From NCBI RefSeq assembly GCF_011397635.1, contig NC_064773.1, forward strand, positions 29,521,449 to 29,585,448: a DNA stretch of 64,000 nt, read 5' to 3'. This document shows positions 1 through 29,175 of the stretch, one piece after another. Origin of the DNA: Epinephelus fuscoguttatus (lineage: Eukaryota > Chordata > Actinopteri > Perciformes > Serranidae). Every line of letters begins with the position of its first letter. Position 1 is the stretch's first letter. The translations under genes were made by a program, and so were the position numbers. The notes under the pieces were generated by a model, which was not told where the DNA came from, did no database searches, and saw only the letters and a program-made list of their open reading frames with translations.

Positions 1-60
1 CGCCCCCCAACAGAAAATTGTGGTTTTGCACCCTGTCACGGTCACTCCACTCTGTGACAT

Positions 61-315
61 TGTTAGTTTTTGTATGAGCTTCTATACACGGTCATTTCTG
101 ATAAAAATAAACATCTGTTATTCCCACAGCAGGGAAATTTGTGGTGTTCCAGCAGCAAAGGGTCCAGGTTGAAAAATGCCGTGGACACCATTTTATGCTT
201 CATTGATGCTATGAAAGTTTAATATAATCCATCTGTTATCAACATGACTATAAGTCACACTCCACACCTGATTCCATCCACCTCCCCACACCCTTGCACC
301 CAGCATTGTAGTCCA
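61..315 (+). repeat. Dispersed repeat, copy 1 of an inverted pair
   Basis: This 255-base segment matches the reverse complement of 39620-39874 over its whole length with few mismatches. No open frame, terminal repeat or known element name is recognised. The equal lengths and the abrupt loss of similarity at both ends suggest two copies of one interspersed element fragment in opposite orientation, not a chromosomal inversion. Confidence 0.85.
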
Positions 316-1559
316 GGTGGAGGCGGGGGTAACTAAGATAACCGATGGAAAAAAAATTTTTCACGGACCATTTATTGAGTTACTGAGTTATTACAGACAC
401 CGCTAACGGCTAACAGCTAACAGTTAGCCCAGCTAATCTACGATAACCATGTTATTAATTACAAAACGTGCACACAGAAATAGTAATGTTTGTTCAGTCA
501 TTGTGTTTATAGACTTTACAAACATCAGATTAGTCTAAACTGTGATATAATGACGTGAAAAATGTGATATATATACATATATATATAGCTAAACTCTGCT
601 GGTTTTCTATTCGGAAGTATATGTAAACAACAAGGCGATTCTATTTATTTATACTGCTACAGCCTCAGGGGGCGTGTTTGTACCAGGGATAGCTCCGTTA
701 CGTAACGCGGCTATGATTTAAGGCCTGCCCACTAAATCCAGAACACAGAAACCTAGAAACACAGTTTGTGAAGCCTAGCTCCACAATTCAATTGTAAATG
801 GTTGAAAGGCTTTTATACACATTTTGAGGAATACTTTTATGACCTATTTAATGTGTTTAGAAGAAAATAGCAGAATTTGCTTTACACAGACTTTAATGAG
901 AGATGTGAGAAATGTATTTGATTTATATGAGCAGTGTATTGCTCTACTGATGCCAGATAAAGTCAATTTTAGTGGAATACTACAAATTACAAGAAAAATC
1001 CCTGGAAAAGAGGGTTGTAAAATTGAGTTTTGGAGAAAGTGATGAGATCTCATTTGGAAATTAGACAGTATGATGATTTATCTGATTTATTCTGTACTGT
1101 ACGTGCAGATTGGTTTTTTGATGACCCTGGATTTGTGGCTTGGATTTGATGTTTTGCTGGACTTTGATGGTGAGCTGGTCCTATTGATGAAGAATCCTGA
1201 CAGAGACCCGAAAACAATGTGACCAGCTGCTTTGGATCTCATTTTACAGGATTGATACAGTGGATTTGCAAAAAATTGCCAGATAAGAAATAATCATCAT
1301 ACATCAATTTATACTTCCCGGGTAGAGAGACATTTAAATCAAACAGACACTAAGGACATTTTATTTTATTTTATTTCATTTTATTTTGATTGCTAAGAGC
1401 TTGTGTTTCTTTACATTTTGTTTTTTGTTTTTTTCTTTTTAGATCTGTTAAACTGAATGAAAGTGTTGGTTGCACTGTAATAAACCTGTTGTTCTTTAAG
1501 CATTCGACCTGTTGCGAGTCATATTTACTCCTCAGAACCTAAGTAATTAAAGTAGCATC
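316..1559. other. Intergenic, nothing recognised
   Basis: AT-rich sequence with a TA-rich patch near 570-590. Short frames at 820-1050 on both strands overlap each other and show no family signature or splice context. I see no gene here. Confidence 0.5.
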
Positions 1560-2372
1560 GTTACCTACATTGAATACAGGTGCCACACTCAGATAGCTGG
1601 AAGATTTGATATTCTGCAAATCTCACGGATTGTCTTCATAGGAGTCCCTCTAAGCATAAATCCATATCCCAAATTATGATAGCTTACTGTTAGTAGCCTC
1701 GACCTCCAGTCTGTCAACGGTATAATCAATACCCAGCAACTCTCTTCCATTCATTTTGGGCATGCCCTAGGATAAGACAATTTTGGGACAAGACGTGTAA
1801 TAAAACCATACACCCAGAGCCGTAGCTGGCAATATTTAGTGTGGTCCAAAGAGATCTGGGTCTCTCCTGAGCGCAGACCTGTGCTTTGGCCTTTTCATCA
1901 TTGCTAGCAAAACGTCTCTTTCTGTACAACCGGAAGTCTAACCTGCCCCTTCTGTCTGGCCGCTGAGTCAATGATGTCTTTGCTTACTTTAAGTTGGGAA
2001 AGCTCAGATATACCACTCAAGGATAGGAGTCAGTGAATTCCATGATGTATGGCAACCATTCCTGGATGATTATAACAATGTCTATACTTAAAGAAAAGTG
2101 ACTTAATCCCCATGTGTGCTTATTATAGTATGGAAATGTTATGTTTTTTTCTTTTTTCTTTCTTCACTTGTTTGGGTTCTTTCTGTTGCTGTTAATTCAC
2201 TTGCAATACCTGACTATTACCATCAGTCATCTTAACTCTAGTGGTGTTAATGTGTTTGTCTGTGCAGGCCACAGGGAGGGGCAGGGTGGATTTGGATGTT
2301 GTGGGTTCAGAGTGTATGCATCATGCTTTTTGTTTCTTGGTTGCTCTAAAAAATCAATGAAAATAATTGAAT
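1560..2372 (+). mobile_element. Decayed L1-type LINE, ORF2 C-terminus
   Basis: The plus strand around 1690-2100 translates to the end of an L1-like ORF2. It shows the degenerate Cys knuckle before an FWACPRIRQFWD block, then SLLAKRLFLYNRKS and a late segment resembling the KFYKTWQPF end, with stops at several places. This order (Cys knuckle, FW-x-CP, LLA-R, W-P-F) is typical of fish L1 ORF2 C-termini. The 5' limit is uncertain. The 3' part is non-coding and ends in an A-rich stretch near 2350-2372. The element is dead. Confidence 0.6.
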
Positions 2373-2499
2373 AATCTTATCTTACATCTCATATAGTGGT
2401 TGAATGCACACAGTATTAATAGGTGGAAGGTAAACAAATTAAACGTAGGTATTCAGAATAAAGAGTGTAGGATGACAGACGTTAGAGACAATAATAGGC

Positions 2500-2519
2500 G
2501 AGAGAGAGAGAGAGAGAGA
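2500..2519. repeat. (GA)n microsatellite
   Basis: About ten GA dinucleotide repeats. Confidence 0.95.
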
Positions 2520-3490
2520 TTGCCAGGGCACAGAGAAGTCATTGAATGCAGCCCTGTGACAATGAAAGGGTGGTAAGAGGACCTGCACTTTGTTGGTTCT
2601 GGAACACTGACATCGTATAGAACCTGTTGTACCTGTAATCAGATCCATCACTGATGGTGGGGTTTTTTTTTTGCAAGCATACACTGACTACACCTTAAAA
2701 AGTTTTGAATCAAGCAGATAGACAACATTTTTGTTTAGTTGAGTTTATAAAAGAAGGGACAGTGCAAATTAATAAATACACACGGTATAAAAATGAAATC
2801 TTTCATCTGTAGTGCCTTGGTCAAGACATTACACAAGGCTACCTAAAATACAAATTAACTAAATTGGGAAGGGAAAACGCACCCCTTCTGAAACGCTCCT
2901 GGTGTGGTATGATGCTGTGCAGCAACCAGAACAAAACCTGATGGTAGCCATGGCAGCTAGAATATTGCCCAACTCCTCTTGGCACTGTCCCTCAAGCCTC
3001 TTACAATCAAGATAGCGGCAAAGGTTTCAAAACTCCAACTCAAAATAAGACCAGACTTCTCTATGGATGTCAGTTTTTCAGCCACAACAAAGGCCAAAAT
3101 GTGGCCTGCAACAGATGGTAAGGCTTCTTGTTTTAAACAGTGATGATTTGTGAAATACTTGTGACCCCTAACGGCCAGTTAGGAGGAGTCAGCAGTTCAT
3201 GATGATATACAATAGTCAATAAAACAGGCTTTTCAACAACTGTGAATCACCACAACCCAGAGAGGTTCTTGAGCACAGTCATACATGTGCACACAAAATA
3301 TTAGGCTGATTGGTCCAGTAGTATGCAAGATTAACGGCGTACACACACATACACGGGTCCATGCACAACCAGACTCATGATCCCTTCCAGGCTAATGTCT
3401 GGCAAGGATAATACATCTGTAATGATTAAAAAGGACAAAAGGAATTACGGAAAACTTGCAAATAATAGATCCAAGTTGTAAAAATGTTTC

Positions 3491-3496
3491 TTTAAT
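3491..3496 (-). promoter_or_regulatory. KRR1: Candidate KRR1 poly(A) signal
   Basis: An ATTAAA hexamer on the minus strand about 350 bases past the KRR1 stop codon. No AATAAA is seen closer in. The choice is positional inference only. Confidence 0.35.
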
Positions 3497-3844
3497 TTTA
3501 CATTTCCATTTGATTGAGCCTTCCTCCTCCTGTACATACATATTCTGAAACCTATAAATACTGACCATACAAAATCTGGACAATAGGTTCATCTACCTTG
3601 AGTGACAGACAGAAAATTATACTCCGGTATTATCAACAGGAAATCCTCACAGCAAAAGTAGTTCTATAAAACATCCAGGACAGTTTGTGATGGAATTCAT
3701 TTTGATCCAAGCACACACTATATGTCCGACATCCCATCTTCCAGTGTCCATACAAAGTCCTTGATCTTGCTCGAACTGCCCAACTGCCCGACGAATACCA
3801 TATTACATGGTACACATCACAACTGTGATGGTGTTAATCTGTGA

Positions 3845-20705
<16,861 letters not shown>

Positions 20706-21155
20706 TGTTTTTCTCCTTCTGTGTGTTCAATGGCGAATCGCAAACCAACTTAAAGGTGCATACTGCCACCTACTGTGTCAGAGTGTGTACTATCATGGCT
20801 TTAATGTATAATGTAATGTAATGTTGATTAAAAGAAATAGAAAATAAGAATACTTTTATGTTATTTCCTATAATGCATATATATTTATACAATAGTTAGC
20901 TGAGTAATTTGATTGGACGAGAAGCACTCCGCACTGTCCATGAGTGCTGATATAGAGTATAGAGTATAACGACACTGGGACTTGTAACAGTAAAATCACT
21001 CCGCTCACAGGTGTTATAAATATAAATACAACCGTTAAATAACCAACTGTCACACTCGCTACATTGACGCAAACTGACACTAGTGTTACACCAAGAAGAT
21101 GGATATTTTCCCCCATTTGAATTAAATTATTAGTGGTCGTCAGGAGAGGACGAGG
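20706..21155. other. KRR1 upstream region
   Basis: Holds the KRR1 5' UTR and presumably its promoter. No TATA box or CpG island is evident. A TACTGCCACCTACTGT string at about 20760 resembles a common fish repeat end, also seen inverted at 24646 and direct at 25240. Confidence 0.4.
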
Positions 21156-21286
21156 AATTCAAATAACGGTCCGATTTTGGTGAAGAAAAGTAAGATAGGT
21201 GAGCTTCCCGGAAGTCCAAGTATATGGGCCTTTCAAAATAAAAGCAAAGAAAATACCATTCTATGACATTAACGTTATGTGAGTAC
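21156..21286. repeat. Outer left arm of large inverted repeat
   Basis: Matches the inverse of 25601-25775, sharing AATTCAAATAACGGTC, GTGAGCTTCCCGGAAGTCCA and GGGCCTTTCAAAATAAAAGC. The right arm carries about 40 extra bases. Confidence 0.9.
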
Positions 21287-21397
21287 TGTATACTGTAATG
21301 GTTATGGGTCCGTGTAGCTCTTTGGAGTTAGAGGACAGGCAGAAACTCACTTTCACACACGTGTGGGATTTCACAAATGCTCGTCGTTTAGGGTGAA

Positions 21398-21712
21398 TTC
21401 AGGTAATGTGGGACATCAGGTAATGTGGGACGTTTATGCATTGTGATGATTTAATATGGTCAAAATCAATACACAATGATCAAAACTGATCTTGAATTGT
21501 TGCTACAACACTTCTTGCCACTAAACAATGGTTTGGGTTGGTCTGACATCATCAGAGTGGGCGTGGCTAATCTAAACACTGGTTGAGAAACAGGAGAAAA
21601 AAGTGTAAAATAATCCTTTGTTTTTATGAAAACATGATTTATGTCACTGTCCCACATTAGCTGAACATGTTAGATAATGTGAGACGGCATTGTTCAGGTA
21701 AAGTGGGACAGC
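21398..21712. mobile_element. Candidate MITE with GTGGGACA end repeats
   Basis: CAGGTAATGTGGGACA-type motifs occur at 21400, 21418 and 21695, a GATAATGTGAGAC variant at 21671, and an inverted form (GTCCCACATTAG) at 21648. Such clustered subterminal repeats are typical of short non-autonomous DNA transposons. Exact ends and target duplication could not be set. Confidence 0.4.
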
Positions 21713-22050
21713 ATGTTATGCTTTATTTATGCTATAAAACTGGCCCTAACCCTAACCCTCCTAAGTTTTAACCTTTGTAAAACTACAACTAGGCCTATTC
21801 CATCATTTCATTTAGCTAGCTCTAGGTAACATTGATAGCTATCTCGTGTTAGCTAGCAAGCAGTCAATGCTTTGTCGCGACACAAATACAGAGCACATTT
21901 AAACATAATCTGTCACAGTTGTGGGTGTATATCGGTGTTTTCATAATGTTACCACTTTGAAAATATTCAGAAATAGTGTTTTAATCTTCTGTTTCATAAA
22001 TTTATGCCTAGCAAGACTCTCACACACTGTTAGTCAGGGTTGGTCAGGGT

Positions 22051-22249
22051 TGATAAAACTGGTTATTTCTAGCAAGATGTTCATAATTTTGTGGTGATAA
22101 AACTGTTTATTTTTAGCAAGATGTTCAGGATTTTGTGGCGATAGCATTTTTTAGCAAGACATTGACGATTTTGTGGTGATCAAATTGGATATTTTAAGCA
22201 AGACATTCATGATTTTGTGGTGATAAAACTGGATATTTTTAGCAAGACG
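22051..22249. repeat. Minisatellite, ~45-base unit
   Basis: Four to five imperfect units of about 42-46 bases, built on GATAAAACTGGATATTTTTA, then GCAAGATGTTCATG, then ATTTTGTGGT. Confidence 0.9.
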
Positions 22250-22689
22250 TTACTGTTTTTTCTGTTCTCTTCTGTTTCCTGTTATTTCCTATTATCTGTT
22301 CTTAATTAATAAATAATTCTTAATTAATAAATAATTTCATACAAAAATACATCATGCAGTTATTAAAAATCAATGTTAGTTCAGTCTTTATCACCCACTG
22401 CAGGACCTTTTTGTTTGCAGCCGAACATCCACAATACCACAGGGAGATGCACTGCGTCAGCAGCACACTCTCGATGGTGGAGCGGTAGAAGGTGACCAGC
22501 AGCTGTTGGTTTATGGCAAGCCGTTTTAACATTTAATCGCTAAATCCGACTATCCGGAATTACCATTATAGATATCTATAACGTCATTTTGACTATAGTA
22601 ATGCCATTGTGACTAGTATGAATTTTAATGATTTGCATTTTTTGGTGCAATACAGTTGGCAATATAGTTTAACCGACAATTACCAGCAA

Positions 22690-24561
22690 TTAAGGCCAAA
22701 ACACACCGGCGGCATATGACGGCCGTGTCATTAGGTTCGAGATGAGCCAGGCCTGCGCAGATTCGATCACCGGCGATCGGCGCACAGTGCATGCCGGTTA
22801 GTTTTGTGGTTTTTTTTTTGTTTTTTTTTCTTTATTAACGAGTCTTCAATCGAAACAGGTATACAGTACAGTAGCCAGGGGGTGGGCTATTACATAAATA
22901 CAGAGAATAAGGTGCACAAATGATATGTTCTCATCGCTTTCTTGTTATTAGAGTCACAAATGCTTTGCAGGTACTGTTCCATTTCCTTTTGGAACACCAC
23001 AAAACAGGGTTTGGAATGACTAAATTTAGCTCTGTGTATGTGATATTTTCCTAATAATATTAACAAATTTATAATATACAGTTCATTCTGTTTCATACTC
23101 TTGACATCATCGATTCCAAAAAAAATATTCTTACAAAATAAAGAGAAATCTGGGACAAGCTTCAATGAGATGTACCATATTACTTCTTTCCAGAAGGTGG
23201 CAGTAAAGTGACAATACCAAAACAGGTGAAACAGTTTCAGGTTCAGAGTCACAGAAAGAACAGTTCACACATAAATCCTTCTTAAATTTTAACAAATTCT
23301 GTTTGGCAGGGTAGTATCTATGGATTATCTTGTAGGATATTTCTCTCACTTTATTTGTAATTAAGTATTTGTAGGGGAGATTCCATATCTGGGTCCAGTT
23401 CAAATCATTAACAATATTAGACCAGTATTGCATGACATATGGGGTAGAGGTGTTATCAGATTGAAACAGTGATCTAATAAGATAATTCCTTTTTTTAGGT
23501 GTAACGGAGAAACACATATGCCCCACTGTCGTTAAAATTGGTAAGTAAAAATGCAAAAAGTCCAACTCATTTAGTGGATTGAGTGTAAACAGGATAAGCT
23601 CCAGCACTCGCAGTAACTCCATCTCATCAGGCCCTGGTTCATCTCAGTCTATGGCAACAGAAAAATCGTTCTGCTCAGTTAATCGGTTTGTTTGAGATGA
23701 GCCAGGCCTGCGCAGATTTGATCACCGGCGATCAGCGCACAATGCATGCTAGTTAGTTTGGTGTCCGACTTCATCCCGACTTGCTCTGACGTATTACAAA
23801 AGTGGACGGCGATAAAGCCACGAGAGCGAGGCGGCTGCAGTTTTTAGAGCCAGGCGCTGCAGTTGCTCTCCACAGACTGCACCACGTGGCTCTCACCTGA
23901 TCTAACAGCTGATTGGTTTAGATGTCGACTCAACAATATGACGTTTTAGATAAACTACTCATTTTTGTTGAATTCTAGAGATTAAGATTGCATTTGTCTG
24001 ACCTGAAGGTTTATTCTGTGAACAGAAAACATGTTGTGTGACTGATGGTGAAAACAAACTGATATATGGGTCTGACCACTTTTTTAATGAATTGACATCA
24101 TTCCAGACAGGATGTAAGTGTGTCTGTGACTTCCTGTACGGACTGAAGGCTGCTGGAAACTGTCGGGAAACTGTCCGACTTCACCGCAGCTTTTTGTCAC
24201 CGCCCCCCGCTGCGGCCGCCTGCTCTCGTCTACTTCCCAGGCGAGGGGCAGTTCATCTCGAACGAGCTTATAGACGCGAGTCAAGTGCCGCCCCCAACAC
24301 ACACAGAAAGCGTCGCGCTGCGGGGCGTCAACCGGATTTCTATTGCACACTCCAGTCCGTTAGGCTGGGAAGTACAAAATAGCGCATTTTCAAGGGCGGT
24401 GACGCTGGAAAAATAGGACAATAGCGTAAAGTGCCGCGGCGCGGCACGGCACGGCACGTCTACGCGCGTTGAGCCGCCGCTGTTGTGGGTTTGTAAATAG
24501 AAAAGAATGGGGGCGGCTGTTTTGGCGCGCGTCGTACGCCGCCGGTGTGTTTTGGCCTTTA
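22690..24561. mobile_element. PIF/Harbinger-like element
   Basis: The element 22693-24558 (1866 bases) has terminal inverted repeats starting AGGCCAAAACACACCGGCGG at both ends, diverging after about 21 bases. It is flanked by a TTA duplication (22690-22692, 24559-24561). The intact pre-insertion site, a single TTA, is preserved in the opposite arm (complement of 25363-25365). A 3-base TWA duplication is the PIF/Harbinger hallmark. No transposase is present, and the interior is GC-rich apart from a nested LINE. Confidence 0.82.
22736..23763 (-). mobile_element. L1/Tx1-type LINE 3' fragment with 73-bp TSD
   Basis: The LINE body is 22809-23690 on the minus strand. It encodes the ORF2 C-terminus (LNWTQIWNLPYK, then ITNKVREISYKI, then CVNCSFCDSEPET, a Cys knuckle), then a 3' UTR and an A-rich tail at about 22810-22830. 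A frameshift lies near 23230. It is flanked by 73-base direct repeats (22736-22808 and 23691-23763) with about seven differences, mostly CpG transitions. This is a long but plausible target-primed duplication for a 5'-truncated LINE. It belongs to the same family as 61940-64000. Confidence 0.85.
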
Positions 24562-24965
24562 CTGTGTGTGCAGAGTTGTTACTGTTAGTGGTATTGAACT
24601 GGGTTTCCACCGTAATGCACAGAGCGGAAGTAGGTTAAGCTGACTCTCCACCAGTAGATGGCAGTATGAGTAGCCTACTTAAATGTATGCCTGGTTTGTC
24701 TCTTTGTGAACTGTGCCCAGATGTGAGCATACTGCTGGATACAGACAACTCTTAAAGCAGTGTTCACACTATATAGCACAGTAGTAAATCTTTCTTTAGA
24801 CCAAATAGCCTACATTAAGAAATTTCTGATGTAAGCCGCTAACAGCAGAGTTGGAACAGAAGGACATGAAGATTTGACTCTGAGCTGAGAGTAAATGATG
24901 AAAGTATAGTGTACAGGTGGTGCTGTGACTGGCTGGTAACTGAAGCTTGATCCACTGAATTGTGA

Positions 24966-25005
24966 ACAGCCCAAATGTGTCTGTTTTTTTTTTTTTTTTT
25001 TTTTT
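24966..25005. other. Poly(T) tract in the palindrome spacer
   Basis: A run of about 24 T bases near 24982-25005 lies close to the axis of the large inverted repeat. It may be a retroposon tail or the remains of the loop. Confidence 0.5.
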
Positions 25006-25194
25006 CATTTTAATTTCTGCCACACAATCAACACATGCTCATTCTTCCATACAGGTAGGCCTACGTGTGGTTCTGAAATGAAAAGTAAATACATGCTGTC
25101 TATAACTAGGTTGTAAATAAACCATAAACATCAAATATCAAATTAAATGAATAGTATTAAATACATCTGCATCAATAACCTGGAAAACAAGCCA

Positions 25195-25430
25195 ACAGTT
25201 CACAAAGAGACAAACCAGGCATACATTTAAGTACTCATACTGCCATCTACTGGTGGAGAGTCAGCTTAAGCTACTTCCACTCTGTTGCACTCAGGCAACA
25301 GCGCGTTAAGGTGGAAACCCAGTTAAAAACCACTGCTAACAGTAACAACTCTGCACACACAGTAATTGCTGATAATTGTTGGTTAAACTATATTGCCAAC
25401 TGTATTGCACCAAAAAATGCAAATCATTAA
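25195..25430. repeat. Inner right arm of large inverted repeat (empty site)
   Basis: Inverse of the split left arm. It keeps the uninterrupted TTA target and has a small extra segment (about 25284-25304) absent from the left arm. Confidence 0.92.
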
Positions 25431-25600
25431 TCTAAGACTTCCCTCATGTTGTGACGATGAATCAAATGCACAATATTAATCTACATGTAATCAATCCCTG
25501 TTTCCATCGGTCCATTTTTTTGGTGTATTTATCTACTTATTAATTTGTCTGATGGATTAATTTATATTAATGTATTTTTCCTCAGATGTTACCCTGGTAT

Positions 25601-25775
25601 GTGCTCGCATAACGTTATAGAATGGCTATTGTATTCTCTTGGCTTTTATTTTGAAAGGCCCATATTTACTTGGACTTCCGGGAAGCTCACCTGTCTTATT
25701 TTCTTCACGTTCTTTTCAAGAGGAAAGATGAAAACAGGCATTGGAAGAAACCAAAATCAGACCGTTATTTGAATT
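25601..25775. repeat. Outer right arm of large inverted repeat
   Basis: Inverse of 21156-21286 with an extra ~40 bases around 25709-25748. The short frames here are not supported as genes. Confidence 0.88.
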
Positions 25776-26439
25776 TGGTTTTCTCGTTTTTTCGTTTTTT
25801 AATTCAGACAACAAAAACGGAAAAACAGCTGTGTTTTATCATTTGTAGTTTTTTTTATTTAAAACGAAAAAATTAAAAACCATGGCACCTTTGCTCATCC
25901 TGCTGCCCTTGCGACACGGCCCCAGCTAAGCAGGTAAAACCAGATGGATGGATGGCTGGAGTGACTGAGCAGTGGACCGTTTCAAAACTGTGAGGTGTTT
26001 TGATAAAAGGTGCTCAAGTTGCTGCTGGCTACAGTAGAACAGGTTGAACTGGAAGTTGAGATAATGGTGCCAACTAGTCTAGTGTTTTATCTCTCATACC
26101 ATAAGTTGCAAAACAGATTCTGGTGTCATAGAGGTTGTGGTCAATTGCCAGGTTGAATCCTGCCTTCTTACCCTGCAAAACTGTGACAAATTGATTCATT
26201 TTGTTTTCAGAAACAAGTTTACTTACAATGATATGAAAAACCCTCATTACATTGGTGCCAAATAGAAAAATAAAATCAATACGACTGTGTTCTTGCTCTA
26301 TTACAATATACCAGATACATTTGTGACCTACCCTTGTGTAATTTTTTTGTGATACTCTTTAAATTGACTTACAATCTGTTTCTTTTGTACCACAGACAAA
26401 GCAGGATTTTTTTCAGCAATAACACTATGATAAGTGGTC

Positions 26440-29175
26440 TTCAGGGAGAATCATTAATCTTTATGGCGGAGTAATGCCATCTTCACTGACTGCCACAGCA
26501 GAGGAGCCAGTGTTGGTAGGTATGATTTAAGCACAGAGTTGCTACTGGCTGAACAAGAAGTTGAGACAACACCAATCGATTTAATGTTTTAACTCTAAGC
26601 AACTAAGATTACATCAGACAAAAGGGTTGGCATTTGGGACATTTTGGGTGCTAACTCTCTTGATATGCAGGAATATGTTGTTTTTACTGGAAAGAAAAGG
26701 TGGAAAATGAACATCCAAACATCACTGGTTACAGATTGCTGGGTGCTTACCTCTATCAGTGCTCATGGGCTGCCATACCCAAACGACAATACAGAGATAT
26801 GCAAGAGGGACAGTACCATAGCAGTGTTATCAGTGCTCATCAATACATTTTATCAGCCACCAAGATATTCATTTTCCTGGAGTATGTCTCCAGGAATTCT
26901 TAGAGCTGGTCTCACCAAGTATCATTAACTATGATAGATTAATCTTGAATGGAGACCTGAACATTCATATAAATATTAGAATGATTCCACAGCTACTGAG
27001 TTTCTGAATGTACTCAACAGCTTTGAACTTACTCAACCTGTAAATGAAGCCACTCATTAACATGGTAACACTCTAGACTTAGTAATAACAACTGGGGTTA
27101 ACACTGACAATGTCTCAGTATCTGAGTTACCTATCTCTGACCATCACTGTGTTTTTTGGTATCAAATTATTCTCAACAAAGACTAAAGGTGAAGTCCCGC
27201 TTCAAAAGAGGTTTCTAGATGGCAAGGCTGAAGAACTTCTCTAATATAATGAGATCATTGGGGTCATACAGTTATGGCTGCTCCGTAAATGACATGTTGC
27301 CCCACTAAAGGTTAAAAAGAGGATGACAGAATTTCCCCACAGTGTTAAAGAGACTAAGAGAAGCTTTCAAGCAGCTGAAAGAAAATGGAGGAAAACTAAG
27401 CTCACATTAGCTGCAATATATACAAAGAAGCCATGAGTGCCCATAACAAAGCAAGAAAGGATTATTTTTACAAGATTACTTCCAGAGAATACTGGGAACT
27501 CTTTGTGTGAGAGAGGCTTTATTCTCCACCATTGATCAGCTACTCAACACTGCCCCCACCTGTCTGCAGTTTCTCTGCATCAAAGTGTGAAGAACTTGCA
27601 TTGTTCTTCAAAAACAAAATAATTTCAAGGACAGATGGTATTATTGCTGATGTAAACACAGATGAGATCAGTAAACCCTGTAAAAAAGGTGTTATCATAG
27701 GGAAATTCAACTGTATTACATTATGTGAGCTTTGTAAGACTGTCCCTCAGTGTAACTCCTCAACCTCTTGTATCGACCCTGTACTTACAGCATTTTTAAG
27801 CGGGTTTTCGACGGTGTTTCGGGTCAAGTCCTGAAGATTATGAATACATCTCTTCAAATAGACGACCCCCAGATGCCTTCAAAACAGATGTTGTAAAACA
27901 CATACTAAAGAACCTTAACCTAGATGAAAATGCACTGACCAGCTAAAGGCCCATAGCCAACCTGCAAATAAGTTCCTTTCTTAAAGAGAATAGGATCCTG
28001 GAGGAGTTTCAATCAGGCTTTAGAGCACACCACAGCACTGAAACTGCTCTCACTAAAAAAGACTAAATTCTGATGAAAGTAAGGTCTCAGTTCTTGTCCT
28101 CGTAGATCTAAGCACAGCATTTGATATGATTGATCATGAAATCTTAATAAATTGTCTAGAAAAGTTAGTTGGTCTTTCTGACTGTGTGTTTAACTGGTTC
28201 AAAACAAACATTAAAGGGAGAAAGTTTGATGTGTCTGAGAAACATGACCTCTGTTTTGGGGTTGCACAAGAGAGCTGCCTTGGTTCCTTATTACTCTCAC
28301 TGTACATGCTGCCACTTGGTGACATCACTAGGGAATGTTAGTTTCGATAGTTACGCGGCTGACATGAAACTCTACATCTCTGCTGGGCCAAATGGTGTTG
28401 CAGCAATAAACTCCAGTATTACTTGTCTTTTAGCAATAAATAAATGGATGAGCAATAATTTATTAAAGTTAAACAAAGACAAAACTGAAATCCGGCTTCT
28501 CGGCCCTAAAACAAATAGAGAAATGTTGCTTAATAATCTGGGTAATTTAACTCCCTGGATTAAATCTGAAGTAACAAGTCTTGGTGTAATCAGATAAGCT
28601 TTAAGTCCCACTGTAACAAGGTGACGAAAACATAACTTTCCCACCTCAGAAACATATCCAAGGTACGACCATTTCTAAATGAGAAGATGCTGAGAAATTG
28701 ATTCATGCCTTTATTTCAAGCCCACTCAACTACTGTAACCCACATTTTTCTGGCCTCCAAAAAAACACCCCTGGGAGACTTCAGCTCATTTAAAACGCTG
28801 CAGTTTGGCTATTATTTTTAAAAGACAGCTAAAACATGTTCACTTTAGCCTTTAACTAGCTCTGACGTTCCTGATACAGGTCTGAAACTCTTTTTTTTTG
28901 CGCTTCATGCTGCTGAAACTCTTTAAAAATCTTACTTGAAATTGTGATTTATAGTTTTACAATTCTATGATTTTATGAATCAGTTAATCCATGTTTTAAA
29001 CTGTTTTGTAATGTCCTCTTATGACCAGTGTCCATTATGTCAATTTTTTATGTTATGCACTCAGTGCTTGTAAAGTACTTTGTATTGCATTTCTTGTATG
29101 AAAGGTGCTATATAAATAAAGTTTATTATTATTGTCATCATTATTATTATTATTATCATTATTATTATCTTACTA
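26440..29175 (+). mobile_element. L2-type LINE, full span but dead
   Basis: Endonuclease-like remains occur near 26930-27170 (NGDLNIHI, then NTLDLVITTGVN, then SDHHCVFW). Reverse-transcriptase remains run from 27960 to 28600: FQSGFRAHHSTETAL, a degraded copy of the usual palm block after it, YMLPLGDI, then the YADD-equivalent changed to YAAD, and INKWMSNNLLKLNKDKTEI. The 3' end at 29060-29120 reads GTGCTATATAAATAAAGTTT followed by ATT repeats, as in fish L2 elements. Many stops and frameshifts interrupt the frame. Confidence 0.85.

Larger units (their letters stand above)
22625..24714. repeat. Inner left arm of large inverted repeat, split by insertion
   Basis: 22625-22692 plus 24559-24714 together match the inverse of 25195-25430. 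The arm is interrupted by the Harbinger-like element at 22693-24558. The spacer between the arms is about 480 bases (24715-25194). Confidence 0.92.

Noticed and set aside
21743..21757. Interstitial telomere repeat (CCCTAA)
   Set aside because: Only about two units; too short to be meaningful.
24038..24610. GC-rich open frames of about 110 codons
   Set aside because: They lie inside the Harbinger-like element, overlap on both strands and match no family.
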